Below, piece by piece: positions 35,717-45,669 of a DNA stretch of 64,000 bases. The notes under the pieces were generated by a model. The model saw nothing but the letters and a program-made list of their open reading frames with translations, had not been told where the DNA came from and did not search any database. The stretch is taken from positions 62,001-126,000 of the forward strand of contig NZ_JAUEMJ010000013.1 in NCBI RefSeq assembly GCF_030403505.1. Direction: 5' to 3'. Source of the stretch: Glycomyces tritici (GTDB lineage: Bacteria > Actinomycetota > Actinomycetes > Mycobacteriales > Micromonosporaceae). Position 1 is the stretch's first letter. Each line of letters starts with the position of its first letter. A program made the position numbers and the translations under genes.

Positions 35717-36945
35717 GGCGTCTCCTTCGCGGTGGCGGGCAGCGCGGCGCGGACGGCGAAGCGTCCCCCCGCCGCTTCGGCGGTGACCGTGCCGCCCGTG
35801 GCGGCGGCCCGTTCGCGCATCCCGACGAGACCGTACCCGGAGCCGCCCGGCAAGGCGTCCTCGGCGATCGCGTTGTCCACCTCGATCCGGACCGCGTCCG
35901 GCGCGTACGTGATCGCCAGGCTCGCCCGGCCGGTGCCGTACTTGTGGGCGTTCGTCAGCGACTCCTGCACGATCCGGTACGCCGCCAGGTCGACCACCGC
36001 GGGCAGGTCCCGCGCCGCACCGATCTGGCGGTGCTCGACCTGCAGGCCCGACGCGGCGAAGGAGTCGAGCAGATCGGCGAGGCGGGCCAGGCCGCGGGTC
36101 GGCTCGGTGGACTCGTCGAGCCCGCCGCCGTCGTCGCCGCGGAGCACGCCGACGACCGAGCCGAGCTCCTGCATCACCGTGTCCGCCGCCCGCCGGATGT
36201 GCGCCAGCGCGGGCCCGACCGCCTCCGGCCGGGTCCGGAGCACGTGCGCGGCCGCCCCGGCCTGCACATTGATCACCGCGATGTGGTGGGCCACAACGTC
36301 ATGGAGCTCCCGGGCGATGCGCAGCCGCTCCTCGGCGACGCGGCGGCGGGCCTCCTCCTCACGCGTCTCCTCGGCACGGCGGGCGCGCTCCTCGACCTCG
36401 TCGATGTAGGCGCGGCGGCTGCGGGTGGCGTCGCCGATCGCCACCATCGCGATCGACCAGGCCGCGACGCCGAAGGCGTCCGGCGCGATCCAGCCGCTGC
36501 CGCCGAACAGGCCTGCGGCGACGAACATGGCCGCGATGCAGGCGCCCGCGACGAGCCACGCCCGGCCCCGGTTCGTGCGCCGCGCGAACGTGTAGGCCAC
36601 GATCAGCCAGGTCACGATCAGCAGCGGGTGCCGGTAGCCGGTGGCGGCCATGATCCCGATCGAGACCGCCGTGTCGAGGATGAGCAGCCGCTCAGGCCAG
36701 CGCCGGCGCATCGCGAGCGCGAACAGCGCCGTCGCGGCAGCGACGACGTGCACCGCCGCCGCGAAATCGACCCTTTCGATGGGCGGGCCGTGGTCCTCGT
36801 CGCCGCGGAAGTACCCGAGGAAGAACAGCCCGACGAACGCGACCGCGACGACCGCGTCGATGAGCGCCGCGTGCCTGCGGGTCCACGCCCGGACCTTCCC
36901 CCATGCCATGCCGAAATCGTACGCGCGAGCGAGTTCCCAGGTCAT
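35713..36945 (-). CDS. Sensor histidine kinase, NarL-partner type
   Basis: About 410-residue membrane kinase. Helices at roughly residues 25-165, then a phosphoacceptor region RLRIARELHDVVAHHIAVINVQAGAAAHVLR (His near 220) and an ATP-binding end GGSGYGLVGMRERAAATGG. Start is uncertain: ATG 36945 (MTWELARAYDFG) or ATG 36909 (MAWGKVRAWTRRH); neither has a clear ribosome site. With its regulator it forms a DesK/NarX-type pair divergent from an ABC exporter, a common arrangement for cell-envelope stress or antibiotic export. Confidence 0.9.
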   Translation of the reverse strand: MTWELARAYDFGMAWGKVRAWTRRHAALIDAVVAVAFVGLFFLGYFRGDEDHGPPIERVDFAAAVHVVAAATALFALAMRRRWPERLLILDTAVSIGIMAATGYRHPLLIVTWLIVAYTFARRTNRGRAWLVAGACIAAMFVAAGLFGGSGWIAPDAFGVAAWSIAMVAIGDATRSRRAYIDEVEERARRAEETREEEARRRVAEERLRIARELHDVVAHHIAVINVQAGAAAHVLRTRPEAVGPALAHIRRAADTVMQELGSVVGVLRGDDGGGLDESTEPTRGLARLADLLDSFAASGLQVEHRQIGAARDLPAVVDLAAYRIVQESLTNAHKYGTGRASLAITYAPDAVRIEVDNAIAEDALPGGSGYGLVGMRERAAATGGTVTAEAAGGRFAVRAALPATAKETP

Positions 36946-36976
36946 CGTCCATGCGCAGTAGCCGTGCGCGCCGCGG

Positions 36977-36994
36977 CTACCGCAACCGCGGTAG
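36977..36994. promoter_or_regulatory. Inverted repeat between kinase and ABC exporter genes
   Basis: CTACCGC (36977-36983) and GCGGTAG (36988-36994) form a perfect inverted repeat with a 4-base spacer; a further CTACCG occurs at 37024-37029, before the ABC start. A likely binding site for the response regulator. Confidence 0.45.
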
Positions 36995-37052
36995 TGCACC
37001 CGCCCGCGGCTGGACGACGACGACTACCGGCGCCCGATCAGAGACTTGAGGC

Positions 37053-37973
37053 ATGATCGAAGTACACGACCTCACCAAGCGCTACGGCGACAAGACCGCC
37101 GTCGACGGCCTCAGCTTCCACGTCAAACCGGGCATCGTGACCGGCTTCCTCGGACCGAACGGCTCAGGCAAGTCCACGACCATGCGCATGATCCTCGGCC
37201 TCGACCGGCCGACCTCCGGCACCGCCACCGTGAACGGCCGCCCCTACGCCGAGCACCCCGACCCGATGTTCCAGGCCGGCGCCCTGCTCGACGCGAAGGC
37301 CGTCCACACCGGCCGCACCGCCTACCACCACCTGCTCGCCCTCGCCGCCACCACCGGCGTTCCGAAGTCCCGTGTGGACGAAGTGATCGACATCGTCGGC
37401 CTGCACGAAGTGGCCCGCAAGCGGGTCGGCGGGTTCTCCCTGGGCATGGGCCAGCGCCTGGGCATCGCCTCAGCGCTCCTCGGCGACCCCGAAGTCGTCA
37501 TCCTCGACGAGCCGACCAACGGCCTCGACCCCGAAGGCGTGCTGTGGATCCGCAACCTGATGCGCGGCCTCGCCGAGCAGGGCCGCACCGTCTTCGTCTC
37601 CTCGCACCTGATGAGCGAGATGGCGCTGACCGCCGAGCACCTCATCGTGATCGGCAAGGGCCGCTTGATCGCTGACGTCTCGGTGAGCGGATTCATCGAG
37701 AGCGCGTCCAACGAGAGCGTCCGAGTGCGCTCCCCGCACGCGAGCGCCCTGCATGACCTCATCGCCGGCCCCGGGACCAAGGTGCTCAGCATCGACCGCG
37801 GCCTGTTCGAGGTCACGGGCCTGACCGCCGAGGAGATCGGCGACCGCGCCGCGGCGGCCGGGATCCCGGTCCACGAACTCACCGTCATCCGCCCGTCCCT
37901 CGAGGAGGCGTTCATGGAACTCACCAAGGACGCCGTCGAATACCAGTCCGCCATGATCGGAGCAACCCGATGA
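37053..37973 (+). CDS. ABC exporter ATP-binding protein
   Basis: 306-residue ATPase of the drug/bacitracin exporter type. Walker A GFLGPNGSGKSTTMRMILG, signature FSLGMGQRLGIASALLG, Walker B VVILDEPTNGLDPEGVLWI, H-loop VFVSSHLMSEMA. The C-terminal 80 residues are the usual extra domain of two-gene exporters. Coupled to the permease by an ATGA overlap; divergent from the two-component genes. Confidence 0.94.
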   Translation: MIEVHDLTKRYGDKTAVDGLSFHVKPGIVTGFLGPNGSGKSTTMRMILGLDRPTSGTATVNGRPYAEHPDPMFQAGALLDAKAVHTGRTAYHHLLALAATTGVPKSRVDEVIDIVGLHEVARKRVGGFSLGMGQRLGIASALLGDPEVVILDEPTNGLDPEGVLWIRNLMRGLAEQGRTVFVSSHLMSEMALTAEHLIVIGKGRLIADVSVSGFIESASNESVRVRSPHASALHDLIAGPGTKVLSIDRGLFEVTGLTAEEIGDRAAAAGIPVHELTVIRPSLEEAFMELTKDAVEYQSAMIGATR

Positions 37974-38773
37974 CCACTGCAATCGCCGCCCTCCCCCGCA
38001 AGCGCGTCAGCCTCCCGCGGGTCGTGAAGAGCGAATGGATCAAGTTCTGGTCGGTGCGCTCGACCTTCATCACCCTGAGCATCGCGGTCCTGCTGCTCAT
38101 CGGCTTCGGGCTCCTCGCCTCGTCCCTGTACGGCGACGGCAGCGACCCCGGCGGCCCTCCCGGCAACGAGCCGACCGACCCGATCGGCGCGAGCTTCACC
38201 GGCACGAACTTCGCGCTGCTGGCGTTCGGGGCGCTCGGCGTCCTGTTCACCGCCGGCGAGTACAGCACCGGGATGATCCGCTCCTCGATGGCGGCCGTGC
38301 CGAAGCGGCTGCCGGTGCTGTGGGCCAAGGTCGCGGTGTTCGCCGCGGTGGTGTTCGTCGTGGCGCTGGCCGCTTCGGCGGTCGTCTTCACTGCGGGCCA
38401 GGCACTCATCGGCGACGGCGGCGCGTCGTGGTCCGACCCGGGCGTGGCACGCGCGGTCATCGGCACTGCGGGCCTGCTCACCGGTTCGGGGCTACTCGGG
38501 CTCGGGCTCGGCGCGCTGCTGCGCTCCACGCCCGGCGCGATCACGACGCTGTTCGGTGTGATGTTCCTGCTGGCCATGGTGGCCGCGCTGCTGGTCCCGG
38601 AGAGCTGGAGCGACGTCGTGCAGTACCTGCCTTCTGAGGCGGGCGACGCGTTCACCGCGGTGACACAGGAACCGGACGCGCTCTCGCCGCCGGCGGGACT
38701 GGCCGTGTTCGGCGGCTACATCGCCGCCACGCTCGGCGCGGCCGCCTGGCGCATCAGGCGCTCCGACGTCTGA
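37970..38773 (+). CDS. ABC exporter permease
   Basis: 267-residue membrane protein with six helices of the ABC-2 type. It opens with RVVKSEWIKFWSVRSTFITLSIAVLLLIGFGLL, carries an extracellular Gly/Pro-rich loop (GDGSDPGGPPGNEPTDP), and ends with YIAATLGAAAWRIRRSDV. Partner of the ATPase upstream. No catalytic motif expected. Confidence 0.9.
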   Translation: MTTAIAALPRKRVSLPRVVKSEWIKFWSVRSTFITLSIAVLLLIGFGLLASSLYGDGSDPGGPPGNEPTDPIGASFTGTNFALLAFGALGVLFTAGEYSTGMIRSSMAAVPKRLPVLWAKVAVFAAVVFVVALAASAVVFTAGQALIGDGGASWSDPGVARAVIGTAGLLTGSGLLGLGLGALLRSTPGAITTLFGVMFLLAMVAALLVPESWSDVVQYLPSEAGDAFTAVTQEPDALSPPAGLAVFGGYIAATLGAAAWRIRRSDV

Positions 38774-38792
38774 CCCTCCACCACCGGGAAAC

Positions 38793-38824
38793 CGGCGGCC
38801 CGGACCGATCGGTCCGGGCCGCCG
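38793..38824 (+). terminator. 14-bp hairpin after ABC exporter
   Basis: Perfect arms 38793-38806 and 38811-38824 around GATC, 20 bases after the permease stop; core shared with the hairpins at 10887 and 25610. Confidence 0.75.
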
Positions 38825-38849
38825 CCGCGCGCGGGACGGCCGCGGCAGG

Positions 38850-38891
38850 CCGGACGCCCCCGCCTCCGGTTCGGAGGGCGGGGGCGTCCGG
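38850..38891 (-). terminator. Hairpin after beta-propeller lipoprotein
   Basis: A GGACGCCCCCGCC arm pairs with GGCGGGGGCGTCC, extended by CCGG and CTCC/GGAG with one bulged G, 11 bases past the reverse stop at 38902. Confidence 0.65.
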
Positions 38892-38901
38892 TCGTCTCGC
38901 G

Positions 38902-40227
38902 TCAGGCCGTGGCGGGGAACGCCGCGACGCCGCCGCTCGCTTCGTCGGCCGCGATCCCGACGTACTCGTTCACGAGGTACGGGGCGGCACCGGGGGCGAC
39001 CTCCAGGTCCGCGCCGGTGCGCGCGTCGAGCACGACCGGCCCGTTCTCGGTGAGGCCGTAGACGGCTCCGTGCCAGACGGTGGTGACCATCGGCGCGATC
39101 CTGGAGCCCGCCTCGTCCGGCAGGGACCACAGCCACTCGCCGGTGGCGGCGTCGAACGCCCCGGCCCAGTCCTCGCCGCGGCGGAAGCAGGTCGTCGTCT
39201 CGGCGCCGTCGTACAGGCAGTCGATGAGCGCGTAGTCGCCGACGCCGGAGTCCACGACCGTTCCGGTCGCGGCGTCGACGATGTTGAAGACGTCCTCGGT
39301 GTAGCTCAAGGTCTCGTCCTTGATGCTCACGAAGAACTTCGGGCCGGCGGGCTTGAGGCCGTGGCCGTCGTAGTCCATGTTGCCCTGCCATTTCGGCTCG
39401 CCGTCCTTGACGGAGAGGCCGGCGATGCCCTCCTCGATGCCCGTGCTGCCCTGGACCGGCCAGCCGACGAGCGTGTCGCCGGCGACGACGTCGACGCCGA
39501 AGTCCCTCGTCCACACCGCCTCCCGGGTGGCGAGGTCGATGCCGATGGTCTGGCTGCCCCCTCCGGAGACCTCGACCGCCACGACACCCTCGGAGTGCGC
39601 CAGGGCGACGGCGTTGACCGAGTTGTAGGAGTCGTCGGCCCAGTCGGCCAGGTCGATCGTGGCGGTGAACGCCGGCTCGAACGTGGCGGCGTCGACGGCG
39701 ATCAGCTCCAGCGCCCGGCCCGGCGCCTCCGTCCCGGCCGCTTCTCGGTCGACGACGAACGGCACGAGCACCATTGCGGTGCCGTCGACCTCGGCGACCA
39801 GGGGCGCCTCGGTCGGGTTCGATCCGACGAAGACGCCGATGCCCGGCTGGTTGGCGGCTGCGAGCTCGGGTTCGACCGTGGTGAGGACCTCGCCGGTGAT
39901 CGCGTCGACCACCTGCAGCCGGTTCACCGACGCGACGAACGCGGTGGTGCCGCTGAGCGCCACGGGCAGCGGCAGGATGTTCGTGCCGCCGATGCTCACC
40001 TTGCTGTCACTGGCCTCAGCGGGCATGGCGGCGGGCGCCGCGGCGTCGAACTTGGTGGGCGGGTCGAAGGCGGGCAGCTCCGGCGCCGGGGCCGACTCGG
40101 TCGGCTCCTCCGCGCCGGCCTCGTCGGTCACGCCGTCGTCGCCGGGGTTCGCCTCGCCGCACGCACTGATGAGGAGCAACGCGGCGGCCATCGCGGCACC
40201 GAGTCCTGCACGTACCTGAATTCCCAT
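38902..40227 (-). CDS. Beta-propeller lipoprotein (PQQ-like repeats)
   Basis: 441-residue exported protein. Signal peptide with lipobox LLLISACG, cleaved before Cys near residue 24, then an acidic P/E/A linker. The rest is a beta-propeller with PQQ-like blades: RLQVVDAITGEVLTTVEPE, TIGIDLATREAVWTRDFGV, FNIVDAATGTVVDSGVG, WAGAFDAATGEWLWSLPDE, PVVLDARTGADLEVAPG. It should sit on the outer face of the membrane. No cofactor-binding enzyme motif is visible, so a scaffold or sensor role is more likely. AAAAGG lies before ATG 40227. Related propellers occur at 49967 and 53848. Confidence 0.82.
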   Translation of the reverse strand: MGIQVRAGLGAAMAAALLLISACGEANPGDDGVTDEAGAEEPTESAPAPELPAFDPPTKFDAAAPAAMPAEASDSKVSIGGTNILPLPVALSGTTAFVASVNRLQVVDAITGEVLTTVEPELAAANQPGIGVFVGSNPTEAPLVAEVDGTAMVLVPFVVDREAAGTEAPGRALELIAVDAATFEPAFTATIDLADWADDSYNSVNAVALAHSEGVVAVEVSGGGSQTIGIDLATREAVWTRDFGVDVVAGDTLVGWPVQGSTGIEEGIAGLSVKDGEPKWQGNMDYDGHGLKPAGPKFFVSIKDETLSYTEDVFNIVDAATGTVVDSGVGDYALIDCLYDGAETTTCFRRGEDWAGAFDAATGEWLWSLPDEAGSRIAPMVTTVWHGAVYGLTENGPVVLDARTGADLEVAPGAAPYLVNEYVGIAADEASGGVAAFPATA

Positions 40228-40326
40228 GTCACGCCTTTTGGTCGTCCGGCCCTGCATCCGCGCCGGGTCATCGCGCGCCAGTGCAGGCGCGGGCCGCAAC
40301 CGCTGGCACCGACCGAGTCCCCGGTC

Positions 40327-41205
40327 TCAGTCGCCCGCTCCGACGGCGGCCACGATGCGGTCGAGGACCGGTCGGGCCCCGGTGGGCAGGAGGCCCGTGA
40401 GGTCGGTGCGCGTCGCTTCGGACCAGCCGGCCTTGATGTTCGAGGCGATGGAGAGGGTGTGGTGGATCTGGTACGGCAGGAGTCCGCTGCCCTGCAGCCC
40501 TTCCCTAGTGTCCGAAAGGGACATCGAGTGGTAGCCGACCGGCCTGCCGAGCGCCTCGGCCACCGCCGCTGCGATCTCCGCGCCGCCGACCGCGGCGGGG
40601 CCTTCGAGCTCGTAGGTCCGCCCCGCGTGGCGGCTCCGCTTCCCTGCCGCCAGGTCCCGTTCGGTCTCGGCCGCAACGCGGACCGCGACGTCCGCCAGGT
40701 CCTCCCTCGCGACGACCGAGACCCGGCCCTCGCCGAACGGGGCGGCGAGCACGCCGGTCTCGGCCGCCATGGCCGCTCCGGCAGCCGCCAGGCCGGCCGC
40801 GATCTCGGGGTAGAGGCCGTTGCGCAGGACCGTGACGTCGAACGGGGCCTCCGCGAGACGCGCCTCGGTCCAGCGGTGCGGCAGCGCGATCGTCATGCGC
40901 TCGCCCGAAGACGCCAGGCTGGTGTAGATCACGTGCTTCACGCCCGCGGCGGCGGCGGCGTCGATCACGGCCCCGTGGCGGGCCAGGACCACGTCGTCCT
41001 CGGCGTACCCGGCCGAGACGAACACCAGGACGTCGACGTCCTCGAAGCCCTCCGCGAGGGAGTCGGGCTCGTCGAAGTCGATGCGGCGCGCGGTGGCGCC
41101 GTCGCCCGCGCGGGTCCCGCCCGCCACGTCGATGTCGTCGATCGCTTTGAGGCCGTTGAGGATGAGGCCGCCGAGGCCGCCGCTCACGCCGGTCACGAGA
41201 ATCAT
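40327..41205 (-). CDS. NAD(P)-binding NmrA/QorB-like oxidoreductase
   Basis: 292-residue Rossmann protein: MILVTGVSGGLGGLILNGL nucleotide motif, then DVDVLVFVSAGYAEDD, HVIYTSLASSGERMTIALPHRWTEARLAEAPFDVTVLRNGLYPEI. This is the atypical SDR form without an intact YxxxK pair, like quinone reductase 2 (QorB) and NmrA sensors. It is divergent from an HxlR regulator, the standard arrangement for quinone/aldehyde-responsive pairs. Cytoplasmic. Confidence 0.85.
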   Translation of the reverse strand: MILVTGVSGGLGGLILNGLKAIDDIDVAGGTRAGDGATARRIDFDEPDSLAEGFEDVDVLVFVSAGYAEDDVVLARHGAVIDAAAAAGVKHVIYTSLASSGERMTIALPHRWTEARLAEAPFDVTVLRNGLYPEIAAGLAAAGAAMAAETGVLAAPFGEGRVSVVAREDLADVAVRVAAETERDLAAGKRSRHAGRTYELEGPAAVGGAEIAAAVAEALGRPVGYHSMSLSDTREGLQGSGLLPYQIHHTLSIASNIKAGWSEATRTDLTGLLPTGARPVLDRIVAAVGAGD

Positions 41206-41285
41206 CGGGGTGCTCCTTGCGTTGTAAGGTTCGATTGCAGCCCGAGACTCGCACGCGGCTGCGGACTCCGAAAGGAGGCACTTCT

Positions 41286-41708
41286 GTGTCAGCCACGAAC
41301 ACGGCGGTAACTCCCCCGGTCGCAGCCCTTATTCCCGAGGGCCCGTGTGGGGATGACGACTGCGGCATCAGGGACGTGCTCGACCGGCTCGGCGACAAGT
41401 GGACCGTGCTGGTCGTCGTCGAGCTCGCGAAGGGCGTGCGCCGCTTCCGCGAACTGGAGCGGGCGATTCCCGGGATCTCGCAGCGCATGCTGACGCTGAC
41501 GACGAAGCGGCTGTGGCGCGACGGCCTCGTGGAGCGCACAGTGCATCCGACGATCCCGCCGCAGGTCGAGTACCGGCTCACCCCGGTGGGCCGGAGCCTC
41601 TCCGACATGGTCGACGTCCTGGCCGACTGGTCTCGCGAGCACAAGGACGCCATCGCGACCGCACGAGCCGACTGGGACGCGGCGCAGGAGCCGCCGCACC
41701 GCACCTGA
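41286..41708 (+). CDS. HxlR family transcriptional regulator
   Basis: 140-residue winged-helix regulator: CGIRDVLDRLGDKWTVLVVVELAKGVRRFRELERAIPGISQRMLTLTTKRLWRDGLVERTVHPTIPPQVEYRLTPVGRSL. The N-terminal cysteine (GPCGDDDC) could be the redox or electrophile sensor of the QorR/HypR type. GTG 41286 has AAAGGAGG eight bases upstream. It probably controls the divergent reductase; the 80-base spacer holds both promoters. Confidence 0.9.
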   Translation: MSATNTAVTPPVAALIPEGPCGDDDCGIRDVLDRLGDKWTVLVVVELAKGVRRFRELERAIPGISQRMLTLTTKRLWRDGLVERTVHPTIPPQVEYRLTPVGRSLSDMVDVLADWSREHKDAIATARADWDAAQEPPHRT

Positions 41709-41815
41709 CCGATCGCACCGCCGGCCAGGGGCCGCCGCGCCGTCCTGAACGGTCGCCGCGGCCGCGCCGGAACCGGTCGGCTTCGGGCACTCCCCGGCTC
41801 GCCGACGAACATGAA

Positions 41816-41852
41816 GCGGCCCTTGACCGCAAGGTGATCGGTCAAGGGCCGC
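41816..41852 (-). terminator. 14-bp hairpin ending the sugar operon
   Basis: GCGGCCCTTGACCG (41816-41829) pairs perfectly with 41839-41852, five bases past the GH127 stop on the reverse strand. Confidence 0.75.
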
Positions 41853-41856
41853 AAGG

Positions 41857-43755
41857 TCACACGGTGGGGAGGAAGACCCGCATCGCGGTGCTGCCCCGCT
41901 GGGCCCAGCGGTGGTACGGGATGAGGCCGAGTTCCAGCGTCGCCGCGGCGTCGAACCGTCTCGGGTTCGGCCCGTAGGGCAGTGCGCCGGGTGTGCTCGC
42001 CGCGGCGGCCGCGGTCGCCTGCACGACCGCGCCTTCCCGCTCGGCGCGCGGGGGGATCGACGGGTCCACCCGGAGGGTTTCGATGACCGCCGCGTCGGGG
42101 AGGTCGATCGACTCGGCGCACAGCACGAGCGGGCCGCGTTCGACGGCGACGCAGCCCCGTACCGCGTCGATGCGCTCGTCAGGCCAGGTGAACCGGGGTT
42201 CCACCGGGAGTCGCAGCACGATGACCGCGCCCTGCCGCAGCGGGTCCTGCGGGCTCGCCCAGCCCGGCCCCACGGCTTGCGCCCCCGTGTCGGTCGCCAG
42301 CCTCGCCCCGTCCGCCCAGTGCGGGACCCGCAGCCGCAGCGTTACCGGGCGCTCAGGGGCCTCCAGCACTTCGATGCGGATCGTGCCCTCGTGCGGGTAT
42401 TCGGTCGTCACCCGCAGCGCCAGTTCCTCGCCGTCGCCGATCGCGATGCGCAGGTCGCCGCTCGCGTACTGGAGCAGCGAGACCTGTTCGCCCTCGACCG
42501 AAGCGGCGTAGGCCTGCCAGCTCGCCAGCGTCCTGGCCAGGTTGGTCGGGCAGCACGAGACGTCGAACCAGGGGGCGCGCACGCCGCCCTCGGCCCGCGG
42601 GTTGACCTCGTCCGGGCGCACCTCCGCCGCAGCGCTGCGCTGGTGGAGCGGGTTGGCGTAGAAGAAGGACTTCCCGTCCTCGGCCGGCGAGGCGGCGATG
42701 ACGTTGTAGAAGGTGCGTTCCATCAGGTCGGCGTACTCGACCGCACCGGTCGCCAGGTAGAGCCGCCACGACACCATGTTCGAGGCGATCCCGGCGCACG
42801 TCTCGCAGTAGGCGCGGTCCGGCGGGAGCTCCCAGTCCTCGCCGAAGCCCTCGTCCTGGTGGCGCGAGCCCATGCCGCCCGTGAGGTACGTGCGGCGCTC
42901 GACGCTCCTCCCCCATTGGCGCTCAACGGCATTGAGCAGGTCGGTATCACCGGTGTCGACCGCGACGTCGACCGCCCCGGCCGCCAGGTACAGCGCCCGC
43001 ACCGCGTGCCCGCGCCAGGCGTCGGCCTCGCGCACCGGCAGGTCGTCCTGGAAGTAGGCGGCGTCCAGCAGCGTCACGGGCTTGAGGGTGCCGCGGCCGC
43101 GCCGTTCGATGAAGCGCCGCGCCTGCTCGGTGTAGCGCGGCTCCCGCAGCGCCCGGCCCAGTTCCGCAAGGCCCACTTCGATCTCGGGGTGCCCGCAGAT
43201 GCCGTCCCGGCCGTCCGCGCCGAACGTGCGGCACACCTCGTCGGCGGCCTGCCGGGCGATCTCGACCAGCTTGTCCTCTCCCACGGTGCGCAGGCGCGCG
43301 ACCGCGGCCTGCAGCAGGTGGCCGGTGCAGTACAGCTCGTGCCCCGAAGAGAGGTCCGAGTACCGGTCCGCTTGGCCCGCATGGCCGTAGCAGGTGTTGA
43401 GATAGCCGTCCGCGTCCTGGGCGGCGGCCACCCGCTCGGTCAGGGCCGTCAGCGTCTCCTCGGCCCAGGTCGCGCCGGTGCGGCCGTACTCCCAGGCCAG
43501 GGCCTCCATGAGCTTGTAGATCTCGGAGTCGGAGAACTGCCAGCCGGGGCGCTCCCCGCCCGTGTCCCCACTGGCGACGCGGTCGAAGTTCGCGATCCAG
43601 CCGAGTCGTTCCATCCACTCCAGGCAGTGCCGGAGGGTGGCGGCGGTGTTGGCGGCCTGGAGGCCGCCCCAGAACCCGCCATCGAGGTGGAACTCGCCGA
43701 CGCCGAGGCCGCGCGAGCGGCCCGGGGCGTCGACCGGCACGGTGTGGTCTCGCAC
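41857..43755 (-). CDS. GH127 family glycosidase (beta-L-arabinofuranosidase type)
   Basis: 632-residue glycoside hydrolase of family GH127 (DUF1680), whose characterised members release beta-L-arabinofuranose. An (alpha/alpha)6 barrel is followed by beta-sandwiches. The key residues appear as Glu in RAYCETCAGIASNMVSW and the Cys pair in WFDVSCCPTNLARTLAS, matching the zinc-coordinated cysteine nucleophile site of HypBA1. Lacks a signal peptide, so it works on imported oligosaccharides. GTG 43755 follows the permease stop by four bases with GAAGGA upstream. Last gene of the binding-protein ABC operon. Confidence 0.9.
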   Translation of the reverse strand: MRDHTVPVDAPGRSRGLGVGEFHLDGGFWGGLQAANTAATLRHCLEWMERLGWIANFDRVASGDTGGERPGWQFSDSEIYKLMEALAWEYGRTGATWAEETLTALTERVAAAQDADGYLNTCYGHAGQADRYSDLSSGHELYCTGHLLQAAVARLRTVGEDKLVEIARQAADEVCRTFGADGRDGICGHPEIEVGLAELGRALREPRYTEQARRFIERRGRGTLKPVTLLDAAYFQDDLPVREADAWRGHAVRALYLAAGAVDVAVDTGDTDLLNAVERQWGRSVERRTYLTGGMGSRHQDEGFGEDWELPPDRAYCETCAGIASNMVSWRLYLATGAVEYADLMERTFYNVIAASPAEDGKSFFYANPLHQRSAAAEVRPDEVNPRAEGGVRAPWFDVSCCPTNLARTLASWQAYAASVEGEQVSLLQYASGDLRIAIGDGEELALRVTTEYPHEGTIRIEVLEAPERPVTLRLRVPHWADGARLATDTGAQAVGPGWASPQDPLRQGAVIVLRLPVEPRFTWPDERIDAVRGCVAVERGPLVLCAESIDLPDAAVIETLRVDPSIPPRAEREGAVVQATAAAAASTPGALPYGPNPRRFDAAATLELGLIPYHRWAQRGSTAMRVFLPTV

Positions 43756-43759
43756 TGGT

Positions 43760-44568
43760 TCAGTCCTTCACGGCCCCGGCGGTCACGCCGGCGGCCACAT
43801 ATCGTTGGGCGACGACCAGGAGGATCGCCGCGGGGAGCGACGCGACGACGGCGGTGGCCATGATCGCGTTCCACTGCGTGGTGTTGTTGCCGATGTACTG
43901 GTAGATCCCGAGGGTGATCGGCACGTATTCGCTGGCGCGGCTGAGGGTCGAGGCGAAGATGAAGTCCGACCAGGCCCACAGGAACGCGAAGAGCGCGACG
44001 GTGAGCGTCGAGTTGCGGCTCACCGGGAGCACGATCTTGGTGAACGTGCCCCAGGCGCCGGCGCCGTCGACGCGGGCGGCCTGGATGAGCTCCTTGGGGA
44101 TGCCCGCCATGAACGTCGTGTACAGCAGCACGCCGAAGGGGACGGCGATGGTCGAGTCGGCGATGATGAGGCCCCACACCGTGTTCAGCATGCCCAGGCG
44201 CACGTAGATCGCGTAGAACCCCATGGCCATGACGACCGCGGGGACCATCTGCGCCACCAGGAGCAGGAAGTTGAGCGCCCGCCCGCCGCGCAGGTTGAGG
44301 ATCGCGAGCGCGTACCCGGCCGGTGCGGCGATGACCACGGTGAGCAGGACGCAGCCGGCGCCGATGGCGAGGCTGGTGCCGAGCGCCGGGAGCTGCTGGG
44401 CCAGTGCGGACTCGAAACCTTCGAGCGTGGGGTGCGCGGGGAACCAGTTGGTCTGGCGCAGTTCGTTGGTGGGGGTGAGCGAGACGTTCACCATCCAGTA
44501 GACGGGGAACAGCATGACGGCGGTGAAGACGACGCCGAGGCCGGTCTTCCACCAGGACCGCGTGGTGG

Positions 44569-44572
<4 letters not shown>
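43760..44572 (-). CDS. Sugar ABC transporter permease (MalG type)
   Basis: 270-residue inner-membrane permease with six helices. The EAA loop reads MAGIPKELIQAARVDGAGAWGTFTKIVLPVSRN (about residues 165-197), the ATPase docking site. It ends AAILLVVAQRYVAAGVTAGAVKD, as usual for MalG-like proteins. Overlaps the MalF-type gene by 4 bases. No ATPase gene is encoded here; in actinomycetes a shared MsiK-type ATPase usually serves. Confidence 0.93.
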
Positions 44573-45657
<1,085 letters not shown>

Positions 45658-45669
45658 GGCAACTCCGTC

